A DNA stretch of 12,809 nt from Alphaproteobacteria bacterium (GTDB lineage Bacteria > Pseudomonadota > Alphaproteobacteria > Rhodospirillales > Magnetospirillaceae), in assembly GCA_015232485.1 (NCBI GenBank), contig JADFZP010000005.1, positions 1 to 12,809 on the forward strand, given 5' to 3'. Positions 7,631 to 12,809 of the stretch are shown in pieces. The translations under genes were made by a program, and so were the position numbers. Positions within the stretch are counted from its first letter, which is position 1. The number at the start of each line of letters is the position of its first letter. The notes beneath the pieces were generated by a model, which had not been told where the DNA came from, did no database searches, and saw nothing but the letters and a program-made list of their open reading frames with translations.

Positions 7631-8062
7631 ATGGCCCTCTCGTCCAACAAGGTATCGGCCGCGTCCGCGGCCGGCACGTCAAGCGCCCCGGCAAGGCCGG
7701 CGGCGACGGCGCGCGCCTTTTCGGCGACGAGCGTGCCGCAGATCGACAACATCCATTATGGCGTTCCGGCCGGCCCCGACCGGGACTGGGTGCGCTCGGA
7801 GGAATGGGGGACCGGAGGCGGCAGCGGCGCGCGCCAGCGCGGCAAGGCCCACCACGCCGTCGACGAGGAATTCACGCCGCTGGTCGGCCGTCTGGCCGCC
7901 GCCCACGGCGCCAACGAGCAGGCCCCGGCGGCCAACGACAGCGCGCGGCCCAAGGCCTTCGTCGCCGAGATCCACCGCGGCGTGGGCGTCTACGAGTCCA
8001 ATATGAGGGTCATCGCCGGCACCAACCGGCCCCTCGGGCGAAGCTTCAGCCGATATTTCTAA
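7631..8062 (+). CDS. Hypothetical Ala-rich protein upstream of cheY
   Basis: I do not recognise this 143-residue protein. Residues 1-35 are Ala/Ser/Thr-rich and probably disordered. Residues 38-60 (IDNIHYGVPAGPDRDWVRSE) and the C-terminus 110-143 (FVAEIHRGVGVYESNMRVIA, ending RSFSRYF) look more constrained. The middle is Gly/Ala-rich linker. There is no signal peptide, membrane helix or cysteine. GC pattern by codon position favours this frame over the overlapping ones. The start at 7631 has only a weak AAAAGA upstream, so it could be shifted. It lies 181 bases before cheY on the same strand; a link to motility is possible but rests on position only. Confidence 0.62.
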   Translation: MALSSNKVSAASAAGTSSAPARPAATARAFSATSVPQIDNIHYGVPAGPDRDWVRSEEWGTGGGSGARQRGKAHHAVDEEFTPLVGRLAAAHGANEQAPAANDSARPKAFVAEIHRGVGVYESNMRVIAGTNRPLGRSFSRYF

Positions 8063-8134
8063 GGCGATCGGTTTGGACGCTCGGGCCGCCCTTCATGCCG
8101 ATTTGGCACCCCTCGCGAGCCCTTGTTCCAGCGG

Positions 8135-8143
8135 TGGGATAAT
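8135..8143 (+). promoter_or_regulatory. Possible extended -10 promoter for cheY-cheR
   Basis: TGG followed by GATAAT (8138-8143) fits the extended -10 form TGn-TATAAT with one mismatch. No good -35 hexamer is visible 16-18 bases upstream, which is tolerable for extended -10 promoters. Transcription would begin near 8150, leaving a leader of about 95 bases before cheY. This leader includes a GC-rich inverted repeat, GGCCGCC/GGCGGCC, at 8206-8221. Confidence 0.35.
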
Positions 8144-8243
8144 TCTTCCTGTTGGGAGTTGAATGGGCGCTCCGATTGGCTTAGCTTCGGCACCGAACGG
8201 AATGGGGCCGCCGGGGCGGCCAGTCGATCCAGGGGGTTGGTGC

Positions 8244-8609
8244 ATGAAGGTCGTTCTGATCGTGGACGACTCCACGGTGATCCGAAAGGTGGCGGGCAAG
8301 ATCGTGCGCGAGCTGGGCTTCGAAACGCTCGAAGCGGCGGACGGCCGGCTCGCCTTGGACCAGTGCGAGAAACGGATGCCCGACGCGGTTCTGCTGGACT
8401 GGAACATGCCGGTCATGGACGGGCTCGACTTCCTTAGGGAATTGAGGAAGATGCCGGGCGGAGACGTGCCGCAGGTGCTGTTCTGCACGACCGAGAACGA
8501 CATGAACCACATTCAGCGGGCGCTTGAGGAAGGGGCGAACGAATACATCATGAAGCCCTTCGACAGCGAAATCATCGAAGACAAGTTTCGTCAGGTCGGT
8601 CTGCTTTAG
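8244..8609 (+). CDS. cheY: CheY-like single-domain response regulator
   Basis: This 121-residue receiver-only protein has Asp8 and Asp9 (VDDS), phospho-acceptor Asp52 in LLDWNMPVMDG, Thr82/Thr83 in FCTTEND and Lys104 in YIMKPFD. Together these form the complete phosphorylation site. There is no output domain, as expected for CheY, which binds the flagellar motor when phosphorylated by CheA. Alphaproteobacteria carry several CheY paralogues, and some serve as phosphate sinks or in other pathways. The start at 8244 matches the family and follows GGGGG at 8232-8236. An in-frame ATG at 8163 has a good GGGAG site but would add 27 low-complexity residues before the first strand. cheR follows after 15 bases, so they are probably co-transcribed. 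No cheA, cheW or cheB is in the window. Confidence 0.9.
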   Translation: MKVVLIVDDSTVIRKVAGKIVRELGFETLEAADGRLALDQCEKRMPDAVLLDWNMPVMDGLDFLRELRKMPGGDVPQVLFCTTENDMNHIQRALEEGANEYIMKPFDSEIIEDKFRQVGLL

Positions 8610-8624
8610 GGCAGGGGGAAGTCG

Positions 8625-9452
8625 ATGCAGCCCGAGAACCTTGATTTCATTGCCAAGTTCCTCAAGGACCGCTCGGGCCTGGTGGTGACGGCCGACAAGG
8701 GCTATCTGCTCGACAGCCGGTTGACGCCGCTCGCCCGCAAGCGCGCCATCAAGGACGTCGACAGCCTGGTGCAGCAGTTGCGCACCGGCCGCGACGCCGA
8801 GCTGGAGCGGGCCGTGGTCGAAGCGATGACCACCAACGAGTCGTTCTTCTTCCGCGATGGCAAGCCCTTCGACCAGTTCCGCGACAACGTGCTGCCGGCC
8901 CTGATGCAGGCGCGCGCCACTCGCAAATCGTTCCGCATCTGGTGCGCCGCCGCGTCGAGCGGGCAGGAGCCCTACACGATCGCGATGATCCTCAAGGAGC
9001 AGGCGGCCAAGCTGGCCGGCTGGAAGGTCGAGATCGTCGGCACCGACATTTCGCACGACATCCTGGACCGCGCCAAAAAGGGCGTGTACTCGCAATTCGA
9101 GGTGCAGCGCGGCCTGCCGATCCAGATGCTCGTCAAGTACTTCAAGAAGAAGGACGAGCTTTGGCAGATCGACGATAGCCTGCGGGCGATGGTCGATTAC
9201 CGCCACCACAACCTGTTGCAGGACCTGAAGTCGCTGGGCAAGTTCGACGTGGTGTTCTGCCGCAACGTTCTGATCTATTTCGACCAGCCGACCAAGACGC
9301 GGGTGCTCGACGGGATCGCGGCGCAGATGCCGGCCGATGGCTGGCTTTATCTCGGCGGCGCCGAGACCGTGCTGGGGCTGACCGAACGCTTCAAGCCGGT
9401 CGCCACCCAGCGCGGCGTCTACAGCCTGACCGGCGCGCCGGCCAAGGTCTAG
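8625..9452 (+). CDS. cheR: Chemotaxis protein methyltransferase CheR
   Basis: This 275-residue SAM-dependent methyltransferase methylates glutamates on methyl-accepting chemotaxis receptors. The N-terminal helical domain spans about residues 1-75 and ends in TTNESFFFRD (69-78), the signature of the CheR N/C boundary. The SAM-binding domain has WCAAASSGQEPYTIAM (106-121), GTDIS (139-143) with the acidic ribose-binding Asp141, FCRNVLIYFD (211-220) and YLGGAE (242-247). The beta-subdomain insertion expected for receptor docking falls at about 160-190. Length is standard. The start is supported by AGGGGGAAG just upstream. It is paired with cheY, and it converges on a small gene with only 4 bases between stop codons. 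Confidence 0.96.
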   Translation: MQPENLDFIAKFLKDRSGLVVTADKGYLLDSRLTPLARKRAIKDVDSLVQQLRTGRDAELERAVVEAMTTNESFFFRDGKPFDQFRDNVLPALMQARATRKSFRIWCAAASSGQEPYTIAMILKEQAAKLAGWKVEIVGTDISHDILDRAKKGVYSQFEVQRGLPIQMLVKYFKKKDELWQIDDSLRAMVDYRHHNLLQDLKSLGKFDVVFCRNVLIYFDQPTKTRVLDGIAAQMPADGWLYLGGAETVLGLTERFKPVATQRGVYSLTGAPAKV

Positions 9453-9456
9453 CCAG

Positions 9457-9666
9457 CTAGCCGATCGCCTTGACCTCGAACCGCTCGGGGTCGTCGGAAA
9501 GCAGTTGCAGCGCCACGATGCCGTTGGCGCTGCGCACGATCATCTCGCAAAACCAGGTGCCGTCGTCGAGTCGCATCGGCTGACCGCGCTCGATCGAGCC
9601 CACCCCCTCGATGTCCATGCTGAGCGAGTGATTGTCGCGGAACGAAATCTGGGCGACCGTCTTCAT
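9457..9666 (-). CDS. Small conserved-looking hypothetical protein convergent with cheR
   Basis: This 69-residue soluble protein runs from MKTVAQISFRDNHSLSMDIE to DPERFEVKAIG. It is predicted to be mainly beta-strand, with alternating hydrophobic residues (GTWFCEMIVRSANGIVALQL). I do not recognise a family. The start at 9666 follows AGAGG about 10 bases upstream. A long open frame upstream across rplM and rpsI is an antisense artefact and is not part of the gene. Only 4 bases separate its stop from that of cheR, so the two transcripts must overlap or terminate inside each other. Confidence 0.68.
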   Translation of the reverse strand: MKTVAQISFRDNHSLSMDIEGVGSIERGQPMRLDDGTWFCEMIVRSANGIVALQLLSDDPERFEVKAIG

Positions 9667-9758
9667 GGCCTCAACGCCTCTCGTGCTCGTTTTGTGGCCA
9701 ATACGCTGAGCCAAGCGAAAGGCGGCGTCAACCCCCGGCGCGGCATGGCTTCCAGTCG

Positions 9759-9774
9759 CGGTATCATGATACCG
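9759..9774. promoter_or_regulatory. Perfect 16-bp palindrome CGGTATCATGATACCG
   Basis: The 16 bases read identically on both strands. The palindrome lies between the divergent 69-aa gene (93 bases upstream of its start) and the rplM promoter (37 bases upstream of the -35). There is no T-run, so it is not a terminator. A dimeric transcription-factor operator is the likeliest explanation; the factor is unknown. Confidence 0.5.
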
Positions 9775-9810
9775 TCGCCGAAAGCCCCGCGTTTCCGGGC
9801 CTTTCCGGGG

Positions 9811-9838
9811 TTGACAGGTGGTCGTTCTGTGGCATACT
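9811..9838 (+). promoter_or_regulatory. Sigma70-type promoter of rplM-rpsI
   Basis: A perfect -35 TTGACA (9811-9816) is followed after 16 bases by CATACT (9833-9838), which matches the -10 consensus at 4 of 6. Two direct TTTCCGGG copies (9792-9799 and 9802-9809) abut the -35 element with a 10-base period. The predicted start near 9845 leaves a leader of about 59 bases. Confidence 0.7.
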
Positions 9839-9854
9839 CCGCCGCCCATCGAGG

Positions 9855-9868
9855 AGGCGTTCGCGCCT
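9855..9868 (+). promoter_or_regulatory. Leader hairpin of the rplM transcript
   Basis: AGGCG (9855-9859) and CGCCT (9864-9868) pair perfectly around a TTCG tetraloop, and flanking GAGG/TTCC could extend the stem with a bulge. An AAAACGTTTT palindrome follows at 9876-9885. In E. coli the L13 protein is reported to repress its own operon, so a structured leader could serve that purpose here; this is inference. Confidence 0.4.
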
Positions 9869-9903
9869 TCCCCCGAAAACGTTTTGGTTGAGCCGTAGGT
9901 GCC

Positions 9904-10368
9904 ATGAAGACCTATTCCGCAAAACCGTCCGAAGTCGAGAAGAAGTGGATCCTGATCGACGCCGACGGACTCGTCCTCGGCCGCCTCGCCAGCATCGTCG
10001 CGATGCGGCTGCGCGGCAAGCACAAGCCGACGTTCACCCCGCATATCGATTGCGGTGACAACGTCATCATCATCAATGCCGAGAAGGTCCACCTGACCGG
10101 CAACAAGCTGCGCGACAAGCGGTTCCATTGGCACACCGGCTGGCCCGGCGGCATCAAGGACCGGACCATGGGTCAGCTTCTCACGGGCAAGTACCCCGAG
10201 CGGGTGATTGTCAAGGCCGTCGAGCGCATGATCACGCGTGGTCCGCTCGGCCGTCAGCAGATGAAGAATTTGCGGGTCTATGGTGGCCCGGCCCATCCGC
10301 ACGAGGCTCAGCAGCCCGAGGCTCTGGACGTCGCCGCCATGAACCCGAAGAACAAGAGGAGCGCCTAA
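9904..10368 (+). CDS. rplM: 50S ribosomal protein L13
   Basis: This 154-residue L13 has the expected motifs: KWILIDADGLVLGRLASIVA near the N-terminus, LRGKHKPTFTPHIDCGDNVI in the middle, and MITRGPLGRQQMKNLRVYGG followed by HPHEAQQPE near the end. L13 is an early assembly protein of the large subunit that binds 23S rRNA. Length and sequence are typical of alphaproteobacteria. It is first in an operon with rpsI, whose start lies 3 bases after its stop. It is expressed from the sigma70-type promoter at 9811. Confidence 0.98.
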   Translation: MKTYSAKPSEVEKKWILIDADGLVLGRLASIVAMRLRGKHKPTFTPHIDCGDNVIIINAEKVHLTGNKLRDKRFHWHTGWPGGIKDRTMGQLLTGKYPERVIVKAVERMITRGPLGRQQMKNLRVYGGPAHPHEAQQPEALDVAAMNPKNKRSA

Positions 10369-10371
10369 CCC

Positions 10372-10842
10372 ATGGCCGAGGAGCTGAAGAGCTTCGCCGA
10401 CCTGAAGTCGGTGACCCAGCCCGCCGCCCCCGAGCGCGAGCCGAAGATCGATCCCCAGGGTCGCGCCTATGCGACCGGCAAGCGCAAGAACGCGATCGCT
10501 CGCGTCTGGGTCAAGCCCGGCAACGGCAAGATCACGGTCAACGGCCGTGACGCCGCCGTGTATTTCGCCCGGCCGGTGCTGCGCATGATCATCAACCAGC
10601 CCTTCTCGGTGACCAACCGGGTTGGCGATTTCGACGTGGTCTGCACCGTCACCGGTGGCGGCCTGTCCGGCCAAGCCGGCGCCGTGCGCCACGGCATCAG
10701 CCGCGCGCTGACCTTCTACGAGCCGGCCCTGCGCCCGCCCCTGAAGGCCGGCGGCTTCCTTACCCGCGATCCCCGCGTGGTCGAGCGCAAGAAGTACGGC
10801 AAGGCCAAGGCCCGCCGCAGCTTCCAGTTCTCGAAGCGCTGA
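10372..10842 (+). CDS. rpsI: 30S ribosomal protein S9
   Basis: This 156-residue S9 includes a roughly 27-residue alphaproteobacterial N-terminal extension compared with the 130-residue E. coli protein. The core begins at GRAYATGKRKNAIARVWVKP and includes GGGLSGQAGAVRHGISRAL and the basic C-terminal tail with KARRSFQFSKR. That tail reaches the P-site tRNA in the 30S subunit. AGGAG, overlapping the end of rplM, is its ribosome site. A strong intrinsic terminator follows 17 bases after the stop. Confidence 0.98.
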   Translation: MAEELKSFADLKSVTQPAAPEREPKIDPQGRAYATGKRKNAIARVWVKPGNGKITVNGRDAAVYFARPVLRMIINQPFSVTNRVGDFDVVCTVTGGGLSGQAGAVRHGISRALTFYEPALRPPLKAGGFLTRDPRVVERKKYGKAKARRSFQFSKR

Positions 10843-10858
10843 TCAGGTCGTTTTCGAG

Positions 10859-10900
10859 AAGGGGGCGGAGGCTACGGCTTCCGCCCCCTTTTCTTTTTTT
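10859..10900 (+). terminator. Intrinsic terminator of the rplM-rpsI operon
   Basis: Arms 10859-10871 (AAGGGGGCGGAGG) and 10878-10890 (CTTCCGCCCCCTT) form a 13-bp GC-rich stem with one G-T wobble and a 6-base loop. A T-rich run TTCTTTTTTT (10891-10900) follows. This is a classical Rho-independent terminator. Confidence 0.93.
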
Positions 10901-10924
10901 GGGCGGCCATGTTAGCGTTCGCAC

Positions 10925-12085
10925 ATGCAAGCCCTGACACGAATTGCGGCCAAAAACTTCCTCAGCCTGCGCGACGTGACGGTACCTTTGGGGCCGCTCA
11001 ACGTGCTGGTCGGTCCCAACGGGGCCGGCAAGACGAATCTGCTGCGGGTGATCAACTTCCTGGGCGAGTTGGCGCGGCTGGACCTGGGGCCGGCGGTGGC
11101 GGCGTTCGGCGGCTTTGAACGCTTGTTCTTTCGCGGTGTCAGCGATCGCCGTGCGATTAGTCTGACGATCGAAGGACGGTTTACCGAGAATTCCGATTTA
11201 TCGGTTCCGGATCGATACGAAGTCTCCTTCGGAGATGGACAGCGGTCGGATGTTCTTACGCAGTACGAAACCTTCTCGTTCACCAAGGCCCGCGAGGCTA
11301 ATCAACGGATCGATGTAAAGGCCGGCATGGTCTGGCTCGATGGACGCAAGCTTGACATGAGCAAGAATTCATCCGGGCTCGCCACCCTCCGCAAGCTGGG
11401 TAAACCCATGGTCCCGGAGCAGGTCAACGACTTGGCCGTCCTGCTCGAGACCTTCCGAATCTTCGAGGTGGACGTCGCCAAGGCGAGAATGCCGTCCGCC
11501 GTCGCGGTGAGTGGAACTCTTGCCGCCGACGCCGGCAACCTCGCTTCATTCCTGGCCTACTTGAAACAAAGCCACGAGCCGATCTTCGATCAAATCGTTG
11601 ACGACATGCGTTACATCCTTCCGGGTTTCGCGAGTCTTCATCTCACACCCATCGGGGGCGCCGCGGCGGGCATGGTGGTCGAGTTGGAGGAACGGGGCCT
11701 GGGCGGACGGACCCCGCTTGCGGCGGCATCCTTCGGCACCATCCGCGCGCTGGCCCTTCTGGCCATGCTGCACGACCCCGATCCGCCGCGTCTCACCTGC
11801 GTCGAAGAGGTCGATCACGGCCTGCATCCCTACGCGCTCGACCGTCTCGTCGAGCGCCTGCGCGAGGCGTCTCAGCGCACGCAGATGCTGGTGGCGACCC
11901 ATTCGCCCGCCTTGGTCAACCGCTTGCGCTCGGACGAACTGATCGTCTGCGAGCGCGATCCGGCGACCGGCGCCTCGATCATTCCCGCCATCGACGCCGC
12001 GACGGTGCGCGCCATGGCCTCGGAAAGCGAACTGCTGCTCGGCGAGTTGTGGTTCAGCGGCTGCCTGGGCGGCGTCCCGTCGTGA
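10925..12085 (+). CDS. ABC/SMC-type AAA ATPase, putative effector-system motor subunit
   Basis: This 386-residue AAA_21/RecF-like ATPase has a Walker A GPNGAGKTN (30-38, Lys36, Thr37), a signature-like region AASFGTIRALALLAML (267-282), a Walker B region RLTCVEEVDHGLHP (289-302, Glu294-Glu295) and an H-loop LVATHSPALVN (322-332, His326). The layout matches the ATPase half of OLD-family and PARIS/RloA proteins, without a fused nuclease domain. The middle (about 80-240) has no recognisable motif and more AT-rich codons than the surrounding genes, which suggests transfer. The start at 10925 begins a standard 'ITRIxxKNFLSL'-type N-terminus but lacks a clear ribosome site. It lies only 24 bases after the rpsI terminator, so its promoter is unclear. 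Its stop overlaps the next gene (GTGA). It probably works with that product; a defence role is inference. Confidence 0.82.
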   Translation: MQALTRIAAKNFLSLRDVTVPLGPLNVLVGPNGAGKTNLLRVINFLGELARLDLGPAVAAFGGFERLFFRGVSDRRAISLTIEGRFTENSDLSVPDRYEVSFGDGQRSDVLTQYETFSFTKAREANQRIDVKAGMVWLDGRKLDMSKNSSGLATLRKLGKPMVPEQVNDLAVLLETFRIFEVDVAKARMPSAVAVSGTLAADAGNLASFLAYLKQSHEPIFDQIVDDMRYILPGFASLHLTPIGGAAAGMVVELEERGLGGRTPLAAASFGTIRALALLAMLHDPDPPRLTCVEEVDHGLHPYALDRLVERLREASQRTQMLVATHSPALVNRLRSDELIVCERDPATGASIIPAIDAATVRAMASESELLLGELWFSGCLGGVPS

Positions 12086-12711
12086 CCGCCCTGGTTTTGG
12101 TTTTCGGCGAGGACGACAACGATCGCGAAGCGGTGTGCCATCTGGCGCGGGCTTTGTGCCCTGGGGTGTGCCTGGCCAAGCGCCGCTCGCCGCTGGTCCT
12201 GACCAAGGGCCGCGCGGAAGCCGAGGCCCGCAAGCAGGCGAGCCGGATCGCCGTGGTGGTCAGGGCCGAACGCATCCGGTCGGAGATCCGGCTGGTCCTC
12301 GCGCATGAGGATTGCGACGCCGTCGAACCGGCCCACGAGGCCCTGGCTGACAGAATCGAGGGCAATTTGAGTCGCGAGGGCATTCCGTGCGTGGCGGTCA
12401 CGCCGGCTTTCGAAATCGAGGCGTGGTGGTTTCTGTGGCCGCAGGCGGTCACCGCCGTGAAAAGCCACTGGCGCGATCCCGGCCAGCAGGGCCGCGAGGT
12501 CGGTTTGATCGTCGATGCCAAAGAGGCTTTAAGACACGCGCTGCGCAAGCCGGGTGGTGATAGGCGTCACGACTACAAGGAAAGCGATTCGCCCAAGATC
12601 GCCGCCAAGGTGGGGGAGTTGGAATTGGTCGACCAGCCGCAGGCCCGTAGCGCGTCTTTCGCCCGTTTCGCGACAAAAATGCGGGCGGCTCTTCGCGACG
12701 GCGAAAAGTGA
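12082..12711 (+). CDS. TOPRIM-like (DUF4276-like) protein paired with the AAA ATPase
   Basis: This 209-residue protein starts with GTG overlapping the ATPase stop (GTGA), so translation is coupled. The first strand TALVLVFGEDDNDREAV carries Glu10. A later strand RLVLAHEDCDAVE carries Asp77 and Asp79. This Glu...Asp-x-Asp layout is that of TOPRIM folds such as OLD, RloB and AriB nucleases. FEIEAWWF (110-117) resembles the E-(I/L)-E-A-W motif I know from DUF4276 proteins, which are commonly encoded next to AAA_21 ATPases. A YKESDSPKIAAKV segment follows. An in-frame ATG at 12049 exists but would place the start well inside the ATPase gene. It is predicted to be a metal-dependent nuclease or a degenerate relative activated or held by the ATPase. 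The family placement is from motif memory only. Confidence 0.7.
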   Translation: MTALVLVFGEDDNDREAVCHLARALCPGVCLAKRRSPLVLTKGRAEAEARKQASRIAVVVRAERIRSEIRLVLAHEDCDAVEPAHEALADRIEGNLSREGIPCVAVTPAFEIEAWWFLWPQAVTAVKSHWRDPGQQGREVGLIVDAKEALRHALRKPGGDRRHDYKESDSPKIAAKVGELELVDQPQARSASFARFATKMRAALRDGEK

Positions 12712-12722
12712 GGCATTGACCT

Positions 12723-12759
12723 GAGGGCGTTCTTCCCTCGAAATGCCGAACACATTTCG
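12723..12759. promoter_or_regulatory. Two consecutive inverted repeats before argC
   Basis: GAGGG/CCCTC (12723-12727 and 12735-12739) and CGAAATG/CATTTCG (12739-12745 and 12753-12759) are each perfect repeats with 7-base spacers, and they share base 12739. TTGACC at 12716-12721 could be a -35 element, but no convincing -10 follows. They lie between the end of the TOPRIM-like gene and the argC start. They may be operator or leader structures; neither has a T-run, so neither is a terminator. Confidence 0.35.
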
Positions 12760-12775
12760 TCTTTGGGGAATTGTC

Positions 12776-12809
12776 ATGGCCAACGACCAGATCCGCGCAG
12801 CCATCTTGG
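12776..12809 (+). CDS. argC: N-acetyl-gamma-glutamyl-phosphate reductase, 5' end only (probable)
   Basis: Only the first 11 codons are present: MANDQIRAAIL followed by a G that begins the next codon. The IRAAILG beginning is typical of ArgC, where it leads into the GASGYTG NADP-binding loop. ArgC catalyses the NADPH-dependent reduction step of arginine biosynthesis. GGGGAA lies about 6 bases upstream as ribosome site. The known alphaproteobacterial order rplM-rpsI-argC supports the call. The remainder lies outside the window, so the identification is provisional. Confidence 0.65.
   Translation, partial: MANDQIRAAIL

Noticed and set aside
7060..8142. 360-codon plus-strand frame across the ACT gene and the 143-aa gene
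   Set aside because: Its first part is the antisense of the ACT-domain protein and its second part is out of frame with the 143-aa gene; it has Arg/Pro-rich composition.
9667..10692. Upstream extension of the 69-aa minus-strand frame across rplM and rpsI
   Set aside because: The extension is antisense to two ribosomal protein genes. The internal ATG at 9666 with its own ribosome site gives the sensible small gene.
10901..12775. Flanking direct repeats marking the borders of the ATPase cassette
   Set aside because: I looked for matching target-site duplications either side of the pair. Only GCGTTC was shared, which is too short to count, and no integrase or transposase is present.

Overview
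The window is high-GC bacterial chromosome. The ribosomal L13/S9 pair, the cheY-cheR pair, the YghA-like dehydrogenase and the codon usage suggest an alphaproteobacterium, probably a free-living motile member of the Rhodospirillales (Magnetospirillum-like). The taxon is an inference from protein style, not a measured match. Coding density is high, and no gene-free stretch exceeds 300 bases; the longest is about 237 bases, ahead of rplM. I see no rRNA, tRNA, CRISPR array, insertion sequence or integrase.

Layout. Bases 28-983, minus strand: a Crp/Fnr-type regulator followed by a small DUF2892 membrane protein, with two inverted repeats in the gap between them. Bases 1019-1933: a secreted phytase/esterase-like beta-propeller protein, divergent from the regulator. 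Bases 2012-4255: a soluble hybrid histidine kinase with PAS-type sensor regions and a C-terminal receiver. Bases 4362-5828: an unusual fusion of a helical-repeat (TPR-like) N-terminus to a sulfotransferase domain, with more AT-rich codon choice than its neighbours. Bases 5860-6902: a YghA-type short-chain dehydrogenase translationally coupled to a 64-residue unknown protein. Bases 6933-7457, minus strand: a double-ACT-domain GcvR-like regulatory protein. Bases 7631-8062: an unknown 143-residue low-complexity protein. Bases 8244-9452: cheY and cheR, a chemotaxis pair. Bases 9457-9666, minus strand: a 69-residue unknown protein.

Bases 9811-10900 are a textbook housekeeping unit: sigma70-like promoter, leader with hairpin, rplM (L13), rpsI (S9) and a strong intrinsic terminator. 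Bases 10925-12711 hold two overlapping genes, an ABC/SMC-type AAA ATPase and a small protein with TOPRIM-like acidic motifs. The window ends inside the first codons of what reads as argC. rplM-rpsI-argC is a neighbourhood I know from other alphaproteobacteria, so the ATPase/TOPRIM-like pair looks like a cassette inserted between rpsI and argC. It resembles, in architecture only, split OLD/PARIS/RloAB-type anti-phage systems and is the best candidate here for an undescribed system.

Signal transduction is well represented: hybrid kinase, CheY, CheR, Crp/Fnr regulator and ACT protein. The genes otherwise look like independent short transcription units rather than one pathway.
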